Positions 45,485 to 56,739 of a stretch of 64,000 nt of DNA are shown here, piece by piece (position 1 is the stretch's first letter; each line of letters opens with the position of its first letter). The position numbers and the translations under genes are program-made. The DNA is taken from contig JAMSLZ010000004.1 of the NCBI GenBank assembly GCA_026027325.1, positions 1,612,001-1,676,000 of the forward strand. The letters are read 5' to 3'. The notes below the pieces were generated by a model. It did no database searches. It was given only the letters and a program-made list of their open reading frames with translations, and was not told the DNA's origin. Source of the stretch: Actinomucor elegans. Lineage: Eukaryota; Mucoromycota; Mucoromycetes; Mucorales; Mucoraceae.

Positions 45485-46804
45485 ATGACCAACTTGAAAC
45501 TTTTCTATAATGGGTGGAATGAGACTCAACAAGCGTACTACAAGCCTGTTCTGGATGTGCTTGTCAAAAATAAAGTATCGACAGGTAAAGATTTCGACAT
45601 TAATGTTTACGATCTTGATTGGAATCTAGACGATCGTGGCTGGAAAGAAACGCGATGAGTTGAATCACTGACGTTGATAAATTAGATCTGACTCTCATAC
45701 GCAATGACCTGGACGATCTTTATCGATCGACCAAGTTACCTAAACAGGTATCTCCCAAACTATAAGTTACAAGTATTCTGTCGTGTTAAACTCTGCCCAT
45801 TCAGAAACTGAGAGCGTTTATAAAGCAAGTTCAAATCGACATGCTTGCACAAGATGGATTGAGCCAAACAACAAAGATTGCAGTAGAAATAGATCGTAAT
45901 GCAGATACAATAACTGAAACAAGATACTTGTCTACAGGCTTCGAAAGGTAACTTGACTTTTTTTTTTCTTCTTCTTCTTTCTTTAATTACTAATACATTG
46001 ATTTTATATAGTTTGGATAAGCTGCTTACACATGGATTTAACTTTGGACAAGTGATAGAACTCTGTGGAGAGTCAGATTCTGGTAAAACAAGGGTAATTC
46101 TTCTGAGAAAGATATGATGCCACTCTATTCATAATATCATATTAGTTTATATCACATGTCCTTGCTTCCTACATAGCATCCTATTCAACAGATGGCGTTT
46201 TTTTATTTGACACCACTGGCTTACTAGAACCTAGGCGTATGGGCAGTACATTTATCAAGAAACGCATGGATCCTCATATGCTGACTGAGATCGAGTACGC
46301 ACAAGCCTTTCATTTACATACGCTGACTCAGTTGTTGGAGAACTTGGGTGCTCTTGTCACAGGCACTGAAGATGTGCCGCCACTAGTTGTCATTGATGAC
46401 CTTTCGAGGTTGATGGGGTCCAATTGGGCCACAACTGCAGGTAATTTTTACGTGAGTCGTATGATCCATGCGAGAGAGACTAACCTTAAACATTAGCGGC
46501 TGATTTTGTTCAAATGGCACAAGTCTTGGCTAAAAGGTTTCATTGTTGTATCATTATTTTACATCACATTGCTGCCAAAGACTTGATAGAGGATTCTACA
46601 CAACAGTTTGAAAAGTACTGGAACTCTGCTATTGATTTAAGATTGCATTTCTCAGAGAAAACGGATACTTCGAATCGTGTTCAAGTGATAAAGTCTAAAT
46701 GCTTGGTAAGCTTATATAGTTACTATTTAGGGGAATTTGAGCTAATTATACTCGTCTGTATTTAATAGGTCGATCCTAATTCATGCTATATCCAGTTGCA
46801 CTAA
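45485..46804 (+). CDS. RAD51 paralogue, RAD51D-like
   Basis: Seven exons (45485-45584, 45686-45747, 45805-45947, 46012-46093, 46146-46440, 46497-46705, 46769-46804) give 308 aa with all phases kept. An N-terminal helical region (VLVKNKVST, then DLTLIRNDLDDL) is followed by YLSTGFESLDKLLTHGFNFG, the usual RAD51D lead-in, and the Walker A box G121-ESDSGKT-128. The Walker B region is PPLVVIDDLSRLM. HHIAAKD matches the 'TNHI-RD' segment. RAD51D acts with RAD51B/C and XRCC2 in homologous recombination and fork protection in the nucleus. The first intron was placed at GTAAAG because reading on hits a stop after about 25 codons. The ATG directly follows 25 A residues. Confidence 0.82.
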
Positions 46805-46976
46805 AACTTAAAGAGTTTAAGCGTGCTTTAGGGTGAAATAGCTGATTATTAAAATAGTTCAAATTGCGCTTTTATTGTTCAATTATAATATACATTTGAT
46901 ATGATTAGGCAGACAACTGCAATGATAGACTATAATACATAGTAAGTATACAGTATTGCCATGTTTAAATAACACG

Positions 46977-47211
46977 TTACCTATTCTTTTTCATGTTTTG
47001 CTCTTGAGTCACTACCTTCTCTTCTGGCGGTAATAATTCAAAGCTGCACAATAGGTCATTGGATATTGTCATGACAGCACCATAATTATCAAATTCTCCA
47101 CAATAATTGGGTGCACTAAAGATCGTTACCAGTTTACGCTGATTAAAAAATTCATATCCATCTTCCACAACCTATTAATAGTGTCATGAGTTGCTTGTTT
47201 TATATACGTAA

Positions 47212-47242
<31 letters not shown>

Positions 47243-48256
47243 GGGTACCATATGAGCTCGGCATATCAAGTCTAGATCAAATCGACTCAAAAAAGTATCA
47301 ACACTCCGTGTTCCAAAGCAAACAGAAACACCACGATCATTCTCGCTCCAATCGGGTGAAGCATCACTTGGATCAGACCATAGCAGGTCATTCAATAAGC
47401 CTACTTCGGGTATCTCTACAGGTCTCTGAATTGATGTGATTTGATCTAGGGATTGCATATAGGGTGATAATCCACCATGTACGCAGAATATCCGACCACC
47501 CACTAAAGCTGCGATTGGCATCGTATTAAATACATCCACGAAATGTTTCCATATTCTAACGTTCATTCTTCGTTTGCATTCGTCATAGAATCCATACACT
47601 AACTCATGTCATCAATATTCACATAACACACTTATACATACGCTATCGTTTTTACCCCGTGTAACATCAGCACTTTCGTGGTTGCCTCTGAGAAGGAAAA
47701 AGTTTTCGGGAAACTTGATCTTGAAACAGAGTAGCAATAGAATCGTTTCGAGGCTATACATGCCGCGATCTACATAATCACCTAAAAACAGGTAGTTGCA
47801 ACTGGGTGGAAATCCACTCATCTGAAATAGTCGCATTAAATCGTGGTATTGTCCATGAATCTAGTTAATTACATTTTAAATTAGTATCCCTTTGTGTATC
47901 ATATAAACTTACTTACATCGCCTACGACCTTTACACCTGGATTCAACTCAAGAAGTGCCTATAATATACTGGCATTAATGAGTTAATGTATCATACCATT
48001 CGCTACACAACTTACCGGTTGATCTAGAAAAATATTGTATGCATAACGACAAATGGCGATCACTTCTGGCTCTGTTAGACACAGTGATCTTCCGATATGT
48101 TTCGTCTTTCCAACAGCCAACAGTCTTTGTATACACGAATCAATATCTGCAGAAGCATCTGGATGGTTTGGTACGTTGTTGGGGAAGTCTAGATCATCGT
48201 CATCATAGAGCTGTTCTGGCTCCAGTTGTCGATAATCAGGTACATATTGTTGTTGG

Positions 48257-48290
<34 letters not shown>

Positions 48291-48378
48291 GCTGATGTTG
48301 TTTTGAATGTGTTGGGGTTGCTGCTATACTACGAGCATGCTGCTTTTTATGTTTGTTTTTGGAAGAACTATTGCCCAT
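46977..48378 (-). CDS. PPZ-type serine/threonine protein phosphatase
   Basis: Five exons (48378-48016, 47958-47917, 47860-47656, 47598-47249, 47171-46977) give 384 aa. The N terminus MGNSSSK fits a myristoylation signal and is the same in yeast Ppz1. A CAG-encoded Gln run follows. The catalytic domain has [21 protein letters not shown] (162-168), GNHE (194-197), HGGLSP and [11 protein letters not shown], as in PP1/[17 protein letters not shown] and FCVHGG favour PPZ over PP1. The usual GNHEC is GNHES here (S198). The N-terminal extension of about 90 residues is much shorter than in yeast Ppz1. PPZ enzymes control K+/Na+ transport and cell-wall integrity and are inhibited by Hal3. Intron 4 holds a 28-nt A tract on the sense strand. 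Confidence 0.9.
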
Positions 48379-48686
48379 TAGTGTTATATATATGAAAGAA
48401 AAGAAAGAAAAGAGCGAAATCAGGGAAACAGTTGGTTATTATATTTCATTTATTAACTCAGCTTTCATTATGCCTGAATCACATGTAACAAAAAAAAAAA
48501 AAAAAAAAATTACACTGAGACCATCACTGTTAGGAGTGTCCCCCAAGGGGAAAAGAAAAGGAGGGTAACTTCAGCAACACAATTAATATGGGATCCCCAA
48601 TCAAAAGTTTATTATTCAAATATAAAATACCGATGATCTCTCGAATCTTCTTTCTTCTTTTTTTTCTATAGATATCTTTTTCAACT
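48379..48686. other. divergent promoter between PPZ and C2H2 genes
   Basis: Shared spacer of about 300 bp for two divergent genes. It holds an A tract at about 48491-48509 and a T/C-rich stretch before the C2H2 start. No gene seen. Confidence 0.6.
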
Positions 48687-49121
48687 ATGCTCAATACAAA
48701 AGAAATACTCGACAACCCCATCAATTTCGAACTCATCAAACCAGTCGTCCTTTGGAATGATCTCCAATTTTTGTATGAAGCCGATGTCGTTCAAGCATCC
48801 TCGCCTTCTAGCAGTGGATCAAGCAGTAGAACATCTTTTTCACCTGCAGATGAAAAACTCGCATATTTCGAGCCATTACTTGACAAACCGCATCAATGCA
48901 CTTATTGCTCTCGCGCTTTTTCTCGCCGTCATGATCTAGAAAGGCACACACGTGTTCACACTGGTATCAAGCCTTACCACTGTCCTTCATGTCAAAAATC
49001 ATTTGCTCGATCTGATGCTAGAGGACGACATTTTATATCGGATCCAGCGTGCTCCCAAAATGAGCACGTTCAAAAGATTTCACAGCGTAGAAAAAATCGT
49101 AAAAACATTGTATGTATGTAA
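48687..49121 (+). CDS. Small C2H2 zinc-finger protein
   Basis: Intronless 144-aa protein. After a Ser-rich N-terminal half there are two fingers: CTYCSRAFSRRHDLERHTRVH, a classical C-x2-C-x12-H-x3-H, joined by a TGIKPY-type linker to CPSCQKSFARSDARGRH...C, a C-x2-C-x12-H-x5-C (C2HC) finger. The FSRRHDLERH and FARSDARGRH helices carry typical DNA-contact residues. The tail is basic (KISQRRKNRKN). It is probably a nuclear transcription factor; the FARSDARxRH second finger is common in Mucoralean and basidiomycete factors, from memory. Targets are unknown. It is divergent from the PPZ gene. Confidence 0.82.
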   Translation: MLNTKEILDNPINFELIKPVVLWNDLQFLYEADVVQASSPSSSGSSSRTSFSPADEKLAYFEPLLDKPHQCTYCSRAFSRRHDLERHTRVHTGIKPYHCPSCQKSFARSDARGRHFISDPACSQNEHVQKISQRRKNRKNIVCM

Positions 49122-49194
49122 TTCATATACAGACTCATCCAATCGTTCATTCTTATTATTATTATTACTATTAGTATACACATGCTTGCATGTT

Positions 49195-49200
<6 letters not shown>

Positions 49201-49238
<38 letters not shown>
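49201..49238. repeat. (TA)19 microsatellite
   Basis: Uninterrupted TA units starting about 80 bp after the stop of the C2H2 gene. Confidence 0.9.
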
Positions 49239-49242
<4 letters not shown>

Positions 49243-52200
49243 TCATGTATATATATATATGTATGTTTCTTATGTCTTTAAAGTATCCCGCTTTTTTTTA
49301 CCCTGAATTTATCATTATATGTCGAAATTTTTTTACGGATCTTGATTCTTTGTGTGCTGCCTTCCTTATGCTATATTATATACGCTTTAACTAGATAAAA
49401 TAAACATTTTTCTTCTTTATATACATCATTCTTATTTTGTTATTGTTTTTGTTTTAAAGGCTTTTTTGTTGATGGATTAGTCGTTGCGAATTCCGTGTTT
49501 TACAGGAACAAACAGCATTCTTGCTCTCCCCCGTAACCAACAACGAAAAACTATGGCAATTCCCCTTTTTCATTTGTATTAACCGAGAGATATGTACATA
49601 TTAAAAAAAAACCTTAGTAGAAAACCTGTTGATTTATTATCAAGTGCGCGCAACATGCGACTAAAATTGAACTCGATATTTGTGGAACCTATCGACTGTA
49701 CTACGCTTGTCAAAAGTATGAACAAAAAGACATCCTCGCTATCCTATATCTCAAATCATGTTGATTTATAGGTTTGGAATTAATCCCTCCTTCATTGAGT
49801 AGCAAAAGTAACAGCTAACCGCAAAAGAAGCAACCGGAAAATCAACAACGGAAGCAGTAGGAGGCGTGCATTTAAACAAGATAGAGAAAGGAAAATGGCT
49901 GATCAATTCAATCGAATCATTGATTGTATACGATAACTTTAAAACAGCTCATTTATACTTACCTGGATTGTGTTTCTAGATAAGGAGTGATTGTTTCAGT
50001 TGTGCTCTATTTTGATTCATACTCAAGCATCCTGACTACTAGTATTATTATTATTATTATTATTATTACTACTACTGTCTCGGCTTAAGCACTAGTATAG
50101 TAATATGTCAAAGTTTATGTTAATGACAACGATATTATGATAAACGTCCTTGATATGATGTGACATTACTCCTGCATACAATCAGACATGATGGTTGACA
50201 TAAAGAAACCTTGCTTGGTGTACATTCAGGGCAGTTCATCGTTAAATATACATCTTTTTTTTAATATAATCATATCCGATAATTTCAATCGAGAACAAAT
50301 TTACAAGATTTGAAATCAAATATTCCTGTTAACATTGTATTAGAATGATCGTCCATTTAGTTAATCTAAACTCTATTAATATACTTGATTTTATCGTAAC
50401 GTAACACCAGTATTGAAAGATCTACATATCAAATAACCTTGTTTTCTAGCGCTCTAGAAGCAAGTATATTAGACATTAAGTGTAGTAGAGCTCGTTCATA
50501 GGTGATAACACATGTTTGTATATAGCATGGCCCCGGCACTTTATTTGTTTCACAGCAGAATAAAATCATTACTATATGCAGTAGACACTAACCGAATATT
50601 TGGATTACGCTACAATTCTAAAAGGATCGACTATATTTATATGATAATGAGACGCACATCACCAGTGCGCATTTTCCTTATTGCCAAACTAGTACTAACC
50701 TTGCTCCTTAAAGCCATGCTCCTTTCAGATGGTTTCTCCGAAAACCCCACAATCACCCCCACTCCCCTGCGTCTAACCGAATCTAATAAAGCAACTATGC
50801 AAACAAAACTGCATAGGGTTATTATAACATGCATCTATACTGAAAAAAATTCTATTATTGTGCAGTGAGGTCTATACAGCCTGGATCCTCTGTCTGAATA
50901 CACATGTGTGTTCTCTCCTCAACAATCTACTGTGTCTGCTAATCAATTAGTCATTTCCAATCAAGTAATAAGGAAAAGCCCCTTGGAAGGGCTGTGTTAC
51001 TATCACAAAATGGGAATGGGGTAAAAACCATGCAACGCTGGGGTATAGCTCCTGAAAAAAAAACATTTTAGCATACTTTAAAACAACAAAATGTGAAAGA
51101 AAAACAAAAGACATTCATTGCAATTGAAGCTAAAATGAACTTTCATCGGCAGCGATGCCTCACGTTCAACATGAATTACTAATCGAATTCCATCTGAAGC
51201 CAAGATCGGCCAAGACATCCTGAGATGATGAGTGATAACTGTAAGAAAATATATCGCATTTGATAATAAAAAAGAAAGAATATATATATTGGTTGTGTTG
51301 CAATTGAAAGAGCAGATACAGGAATCCATTTGAGTATGCATTACTCATCCGATGCGCCATTAGACCGGAGTGGACCGAATGGTGATCTATAGATTATATA
51401 AAATTTAGTTGAAATGCTTGTATTTTACAGCCATTCACTAAACATATTATACACTCCATACTCCAGACAAACGACGAGTTTTTTTTTTAGTTGATGTAAT
51501 TATTTATTGCGCTCGTGTGCTGCAATATTAAACTTGCATTGACCGGAGATTGTAATGACATTAAAATTAAGATAAAATTGAAAGGTGTGCCACCTTCAGG
51601 GACATCGTTTTAAGTACCGCTTTTTTTTGATGTTTTGTTTGAGAATACAAACAGAACATTCGATACATAACTTTTTAACTATAATTGCAGAAATTTAAAA
51701 GCATTCTGTCATGCTTTTTTTTTAAAAAAAAAATAAACAAATAAATAAATAAACAAAAAATAGTAAATTCTCAAGATACGATAACTTTAAAATATTTTCC
51801 AATAAGTAACGCGTTATTCAAGAGTCGTTCTATATAATAAAATGATCCCCGTGCATTGTTTTATGCCATTAGATGAACCATCTATTTTTTTTTCCTAGAT
51901 AGAATTTATGGTTTCCGTCATTAAAAAATGGATCAGTCTGTATTGACGCTGAACTCACCTACAGAAAATACTCGTAAACATCGACAACCAATGAAAAACA
52001 AGGACCCATATAAACGGTATTAGTAACAAAGTAGCTGTGTGCGGTGACGATGTTTTATCTTGGTAGCGATTCATGGCAGTACTAACGACCTTTTTGAGAT
52101 ATAGTTTTTAATGAAGCCATATTTCACACAGATCGCATTATATTGTCGCACTTTTAGTATTTTATAAAAGCCAGTACAGCCCGAATTATCAAGTTTAAGA

Positions 52201-52806
52201 TACAGTCTAGCAGACTAGTTAAATCATCCTAGCTACACGATGCTTAACAAGCCATAATATTATTTTTAGCTGAATTTTCTACTTATAAAGTACTTTTTAT
52301 TGTTGCTGTGAGCAATGGCATATTAATCAGGGCTTCGTCTCATAGAAACATTTCTTAAAATCCACAAAAAAGGTTTAATTAACAAATACATTAATGAAGC
52401 CTGTATAGATCAGCATGCAACTTGCTGTTAATCATCATCAAATGCAATGCATTTACTATTCTGCAACTAAATGAATGCAGTAACTGATTATTAGTTCGCT
52501 AAACTATTTTAATAGATACAGCATGACTATGTGATCTACAAAGAGATACAAGGATAGATTGGTAGAGTGGTTTTCTAATGGAGGCGAGTGCCTTTTTTTT
52601 TTGCTTATTAAGTGTTGATATGCAGTTTAAGGAGGGACTTGCAGGGTCACAAAACAGGTTTACAGGCCCTTGCCAGCGACAAATAGTACCATAGATTCCC
52701 AAAAAAAAAAGATGTGTAGATGTGCTATTATGGCTCATTAATATGCTCTCTACAATTGCTACTAATCACACGATATATTATAGAGCTTATTAAAATGCTG
52801 GAAAAG

Positions 52807-52834
52807 TATATATATATATATATATATATATATA
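52807..52834. repeat. (TA)14 microsatellite
   Basis: Uninterrupted TA units in gene-free DNA. Confidence 0.9.
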
Positions 52835-53039
52835 CGTATATACATATTTCTTGGGACCTGTTAACATTTGCCTTTTCTTAGTTGGTCCAGTTTATCTCTC
52901 TCATACAATATAAATATCTTTTAATTTAACTGGTGCTTGGTAATATATATTTTCATTTAATTATAACACCTGTATTTTATTTGATATGGACATTTTTTAA
53001 ACTTTTTACTTGATTTAAGCTGTGGCAGATGACAATAAC

Positions 53040-53800
53040 AGCCCAAGACCATATTCAGACGTGTTATAAAAGTTCATTAGAGCTTCAACAATCAGCAGTG
53101 TATTATTAAGCGCTAGACTTGGAGTAACTGACTGTAGTGGATTAAATGTTGATTCTTGATATCATTTAGCTGCGTTTCATGATTTTGGATTAAATAGCAT
53201 GTGTAGGTATACTAGTTATATATTGGTGGCTACAGTTCCTTGAAGGCTTCAAGTGCGTTCTATGGGTTTGAATTAAATAAAACCTGTAGCTGTGCTTGTA
53301 TTTATATTGAAAGTTGCAAGATCGACAATAAAGGTTGACATCGTTCTCATCAGATAGTGTATTGGGATTAAGGTTTCTTAATGGCTTCAGCTGCATTTTA
53401 TGAATTTGGATTAAATGGTATCTGTAGCTAACCTTGCTTTTATATTGAAGGTTACAGAATCAACAGTGGTAGCTTGGATCATCCCCATCAGGCATCGTAT
53501 TTGGATTAGCTGCATTTATCTTTCCTCGTAAGAGTACATTATTGGTGTGAAACTGTTGAAAATGTCTTTGAAAAGTGTGGTTCGTTGCATATATATATAT
53601 ATATATATATTTACATATAGTACAATAGCGAGCAACAGTGTCTGTAAGGCATGGTTGGAGTATCATTCAAAGTTAATTTTACAAACCTACGATAATCACT
53701 TGAGTTTGTTTACTTTTTTCTACTATAGAAACTTCGAAAGATAAATACCTTTCGTCTATAAATTCTTCTTCCTTTACTATGACATTTTCATCTGGTTGGA
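53040..53800 (-). pseudogene. decayed tandem C2H2 zinc-finger gene (138-bp units)
   Basis: On the - strand, units of 138 bp (46 codons) repeat at about 53511-53374 and 53373-53235, with more diverged copies on either side. Each carries C-x2-C-x3-Y-x5-Y-x2-H-x4-H and a linker with LKPxRN and NPNT. Finger B (CNLQYKSKVSYRYHLIQIH) has an in-frame TGA where finger C has CGA (Arg), between the two zinc Cys. Finger C has Tyr in place of its first zinc His. The upstream finger A (CTIC...RHFQQFH) has a (TA)n run inserted that reads as Tyr-Ile repeats and lengthens the loop from 12 to 17 residues. A possible earlier exon (ENVIVKEEEFIDERYLSFEV) lies near 53725-53800. It was probably a DNA-binding protein; now non-functional. 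Confidence 0.6.
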
Positions 53801-54451
53801 ATACATAGCTTTCGCAAATTGTGTCTTCGTGCTTCAGTGCAGGCGTGTCCTTTGGGCCTCAAAATAGCAATCTGCTCTTTAGCGCTTTTCTTTTTCACTT
53901 TGGCAATACTGGGGTGTTTGGTATTTACTTCCAAGTGCGACATAGAAGAGAGAAAGCCTCCGGTTCTATGTATGAATAGGATTAATTCTGAATTTTTAAT
54001 GGAGTCATGCTGGCCACCATGAGAAAATGGTAACATGATATGGAAGTTCATGCAAATTCAGCGTATATATTTGCTTTTGCATCAATTTAATGGTAGATAA
54101 AAAGTATAGATAATCAAGCCTCAAAGATGAAACGATACCCAAACAGCACCGGACGATTATACTTTAGTTTTTTTCAACGGAATGCTCAAAACCTTGTTTG
54201 CATCAATAACAAAGCAAGGTATATACTTAATCCTTGATAGAACTAGTGATGGAAAGCATGTTTGTTGTCTGTGATAGATTTCCCAATATTATGTTATTAT
54301 CTTTTTTGAAAGAAAACAATGATGCAAAAGCCGAATCTGAAAAATAAGATGCTGATTTTTAAGCCGATGAATTTTCGGGGGCCTTTTTTACTTGCAGAAT
54401 ATATAATACAAGTAAAACATACTTTAATAATCTCGTTGTTTGATCAATTTT
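53801..54451. other. intergenic / possible 5' part of the zinc-finger relic
   Basis: An 87-codon - strand frame (53788-54051) could be a further part of the zinc-finger relic but has no domain. Nothing else can be supported. Confidence 0.4.
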
Positions 54452-54740
54452 AGAGCCTGTTGCTGACTCTGCTGCTCATACTAACCTTAAATTTATTCAT
54501 GGAGAGCACAGTTTGAAAAAGAGTATAAGGTCGATGCTTGTATCCTTGAGAACGAAGGCAATGGAATATCATGGCTCGAAACCTCTGGTTCTTTACTTCT
54601 CAATGACAAATGAAAATACGGTTATGATTATATTAAGTGCACTTTGGGGCTTTAATGATGTCCAATGCTACCTTGAAGCGCTTTTGAGAAAAAGGAAAGT
54701 GTATTTTGCTCATGCAATGCGTAAGTATCCTATCTTTTAG
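54452..54740 (+). CDS. orphan open segment, possibly one exon
   Basis: A frame open from a TTTTAG acceptor-like site reads through about 90 codons (PVADSAAHTNLKFIHGEH, RSMLVSLRTKAMEYHGSKP, ILSALWGFNDVQCYLEALL) and meets GTAAGT at 54721, so it behaves like an exon. I could not join it convincingly to a first or last exon, and I do not recognise the sequence. It may be a fragment of a decayed gene. Confidence 0.25.
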
Positions 54741-55927
54741 ATTGCCTTGCCCCGAAGATAACTAATTGTATTTTTGTTGACAATAAATTGAATTTATGAG
54801 TTTTAGAGCTTTGCTCCAAAAAGCTATGTCACTGCCAATAGAATCTTCAAATGTACAGTATCAAAGGACAAAGAAATTCAGCAAATATTCTTGCAATGGG
54901 TGATTTTATACGGTATTTCAAGATAAATCATACAAAAAGTAAAGCGCAATAACAAAGTGAAATAATTGTTCTTTTGAAATCATTGAAAGAAGTGGGGAAA
55001 AGCTCTAGTAAAACAATCAGAGAATTAAAGATTATAAAACTTACAAAGTAAGCCGTATGCTCATTTCTAATATGGTGGATAATAATATTCAAAGGCCTCT
55101 GAAAATGGCAGATTATGGTGTCTTATTGCCTGAAGAAAAAAAAAGGGGGGGGGAGGGGGGAGGATGAAAGTGTAATTAACTTCACATAAATAAAATGCTG
55201 TAGGATTTTATCGCCCTAACTCGATTCAAAATTAGACTTTTCTTTACATAGCTGTTTTCAAGTTTCTATAAGTTTATTACAGAATACATTTTACTTTTTT
55301 TTTTTTTTAAAAAAAAAACAATCGAGAGCAGACTGTCAAATTGATTGATCAATAAACTATAGAGAAGACATGTATTAACCAGAGAACGGTTAGTAACTAC
55401 TACCAATATTATAGAGCTGAACAACAACACCAATTATCAGAAACGAGCAAATATAAGAAGAAAGCTGGTTGTAAGTTAAAATTCAATGAGGAATATGCAA
55501 GACATTATTCTAAATTTACACACACATAAAATAAAACAACTTTTCATTTTTGTGAATGAATTGACAGAGAGAAAAAAAAAGTATATTAAAGGAGTTCATC
55601 TTATTGCTGCAAATTACTAGTTATGTAGTTTGAACTGGAATAACTGTAGCCAAAGTTATATACAGAATGCAGCATCAAACTACTTAAAACCCTTGCATTT
55701 GCAAACTAGAATAACAGAAGTCTACAATAATGTTTCTAATTACCATAGCAACTGTTTTTGATAAATGCTTTAAAAAGTAGCCTATGAAATAAACAAAATT
55801 GTAAAGCCGCCAATTGTGCCAAACAAAACCGCCAATGGGCATCATTAATACTGTGATATAAAACGCTAACTAAAAGAGTTCACACCCTCATTTCCTCTTT
55901 TTTTTTTCTGTTAACTATACAACTACT
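54741..55927. other. intergenic with purine and A/T tracts
   Basis: No gene seen. It holds an A8-G9-A-G6 purine tract at 55137-55160, a T/A hairpin-like run near 55293-55318, and the promoter of the GFA gene. Confidence 0.5.
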
Positions 55928-56739
55928 ATGGAGTTGAAAGGATCTTGTCACTGCGAAAAAGTATCTTTTAAAGTAATTTCTCATACACCGTCTCCTGTAA
56001 GTTGATATACTATATAGTTTATCAAATGCACTATTAACACACATAAAAACACCTGCAGTTCATGAGATGCTACTGGTTTGTATTAATGCAATAACCATAT
56101 TGACGCGTCCTTTTCTAAAAAAAAAAATAAAAAAATAAAAAAAAATCATTCTAGTTCTATCTGTCGCAAATGTCAAGGCGGAGGTGGCTATTGCATCAAT
56201 ATTATGGGACAGGTATAGCACAGAAATAGTTTAACGTATAAGCATACCACGGAATAAACTAACCTACATTTCGGTAGTATGATACACTTGAAATATTAAC
56301 TGGAAAAGAAAGCTTAAAGTAAGAAAGAAAAAAAAAAGATCACGTCCTATTGATCTGAATATATCATTAACATATCAATAGAGGATATCAAGCCATGCGA
56401 GACAAAGAGACCAAAGAGCTTGGGTAATCATCCTTTCAGAGTATTGAAACAAATGTTTTAATACTGTTCTATTCCGATAGAGGCAATATTCGATATTTCT
56501 GTATTGAATGCGGATCTCATCTTTATGCTTACGATAAAAGTTGGGGAGAGTATGTGTATCCTTTTGCTTCAGCTATTGACACACCCTTGCCTGAGGTGGA
56601 AGAGTCAGATGTACATCACATCTTGTTGAACTCCAAAGCTAACTGGGTCAATATAAACTCAGACAAGCATAAATTTGAGGAGTACCCCGATTGTTCTTTG
56701 GAAGATTGGCATAAATCCAAAAAGAAGTACATCGAATAA
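55928..56739 (+). CDS. GFA/CENP-V family zinc protein
   Basis: Six exons (55928-55996, 56059-56075, 56155-56212, 56278-56318, 56382-56423, 56481-56739) give 161 aa; exon 2 is only 17 nt. The protein starts MELKGSCHCEKVSFKV and continues CYCSICRKCQGGGGYCINIMG, then NIRYFCIECGSHLYAYD. The C-x-C ... C-x-C-x2-C-x2-C ... C-x2-C ligand set is that of the glutathione-dependent formaldehyde-activating (GFA) family, which binds two zinc ions. Some members act on S-hydroxymethylglutathione; many, including CENP-V-like proteins, have no proven reaction, so the substrate is left open. Five introns in 0.8 kb is dense even for this window. Intron 2 is A-rich on the sense strand. Confidence 0.87.

Larger units (their letters stand above)
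49122..53039. other. 3.9-kb gene-poor region with microsatellites
   Basis: No supported gene. Open frames near 50512-50868 and 51078-51360 show no domain. TA runs lie at 49201-49238 and 52807-52834, and a TAT/TAC trinucleotide run near 50040-50070. On the - strand near 51375-51310 a stretch (TCTAATGGCGCATCGGATGA) resembles the 5' half of a tRNA but has no matching T arm. Confidence 0.5.

Noticed and set aside
50512..50868. 118-codon frame with a hydrophobic stretch
   Set aside because: No homology seen, overlapped by an equally long frame on the other strand; likely chance.
51310..51375. tRNA-like A-box segment on the - strand (TCTAATGGCGCATCGGATGA) with a 5-bp stem next to it
   Set aside because: D stem does not pair, loop lacks U33, and no T arm follows at the right distance.
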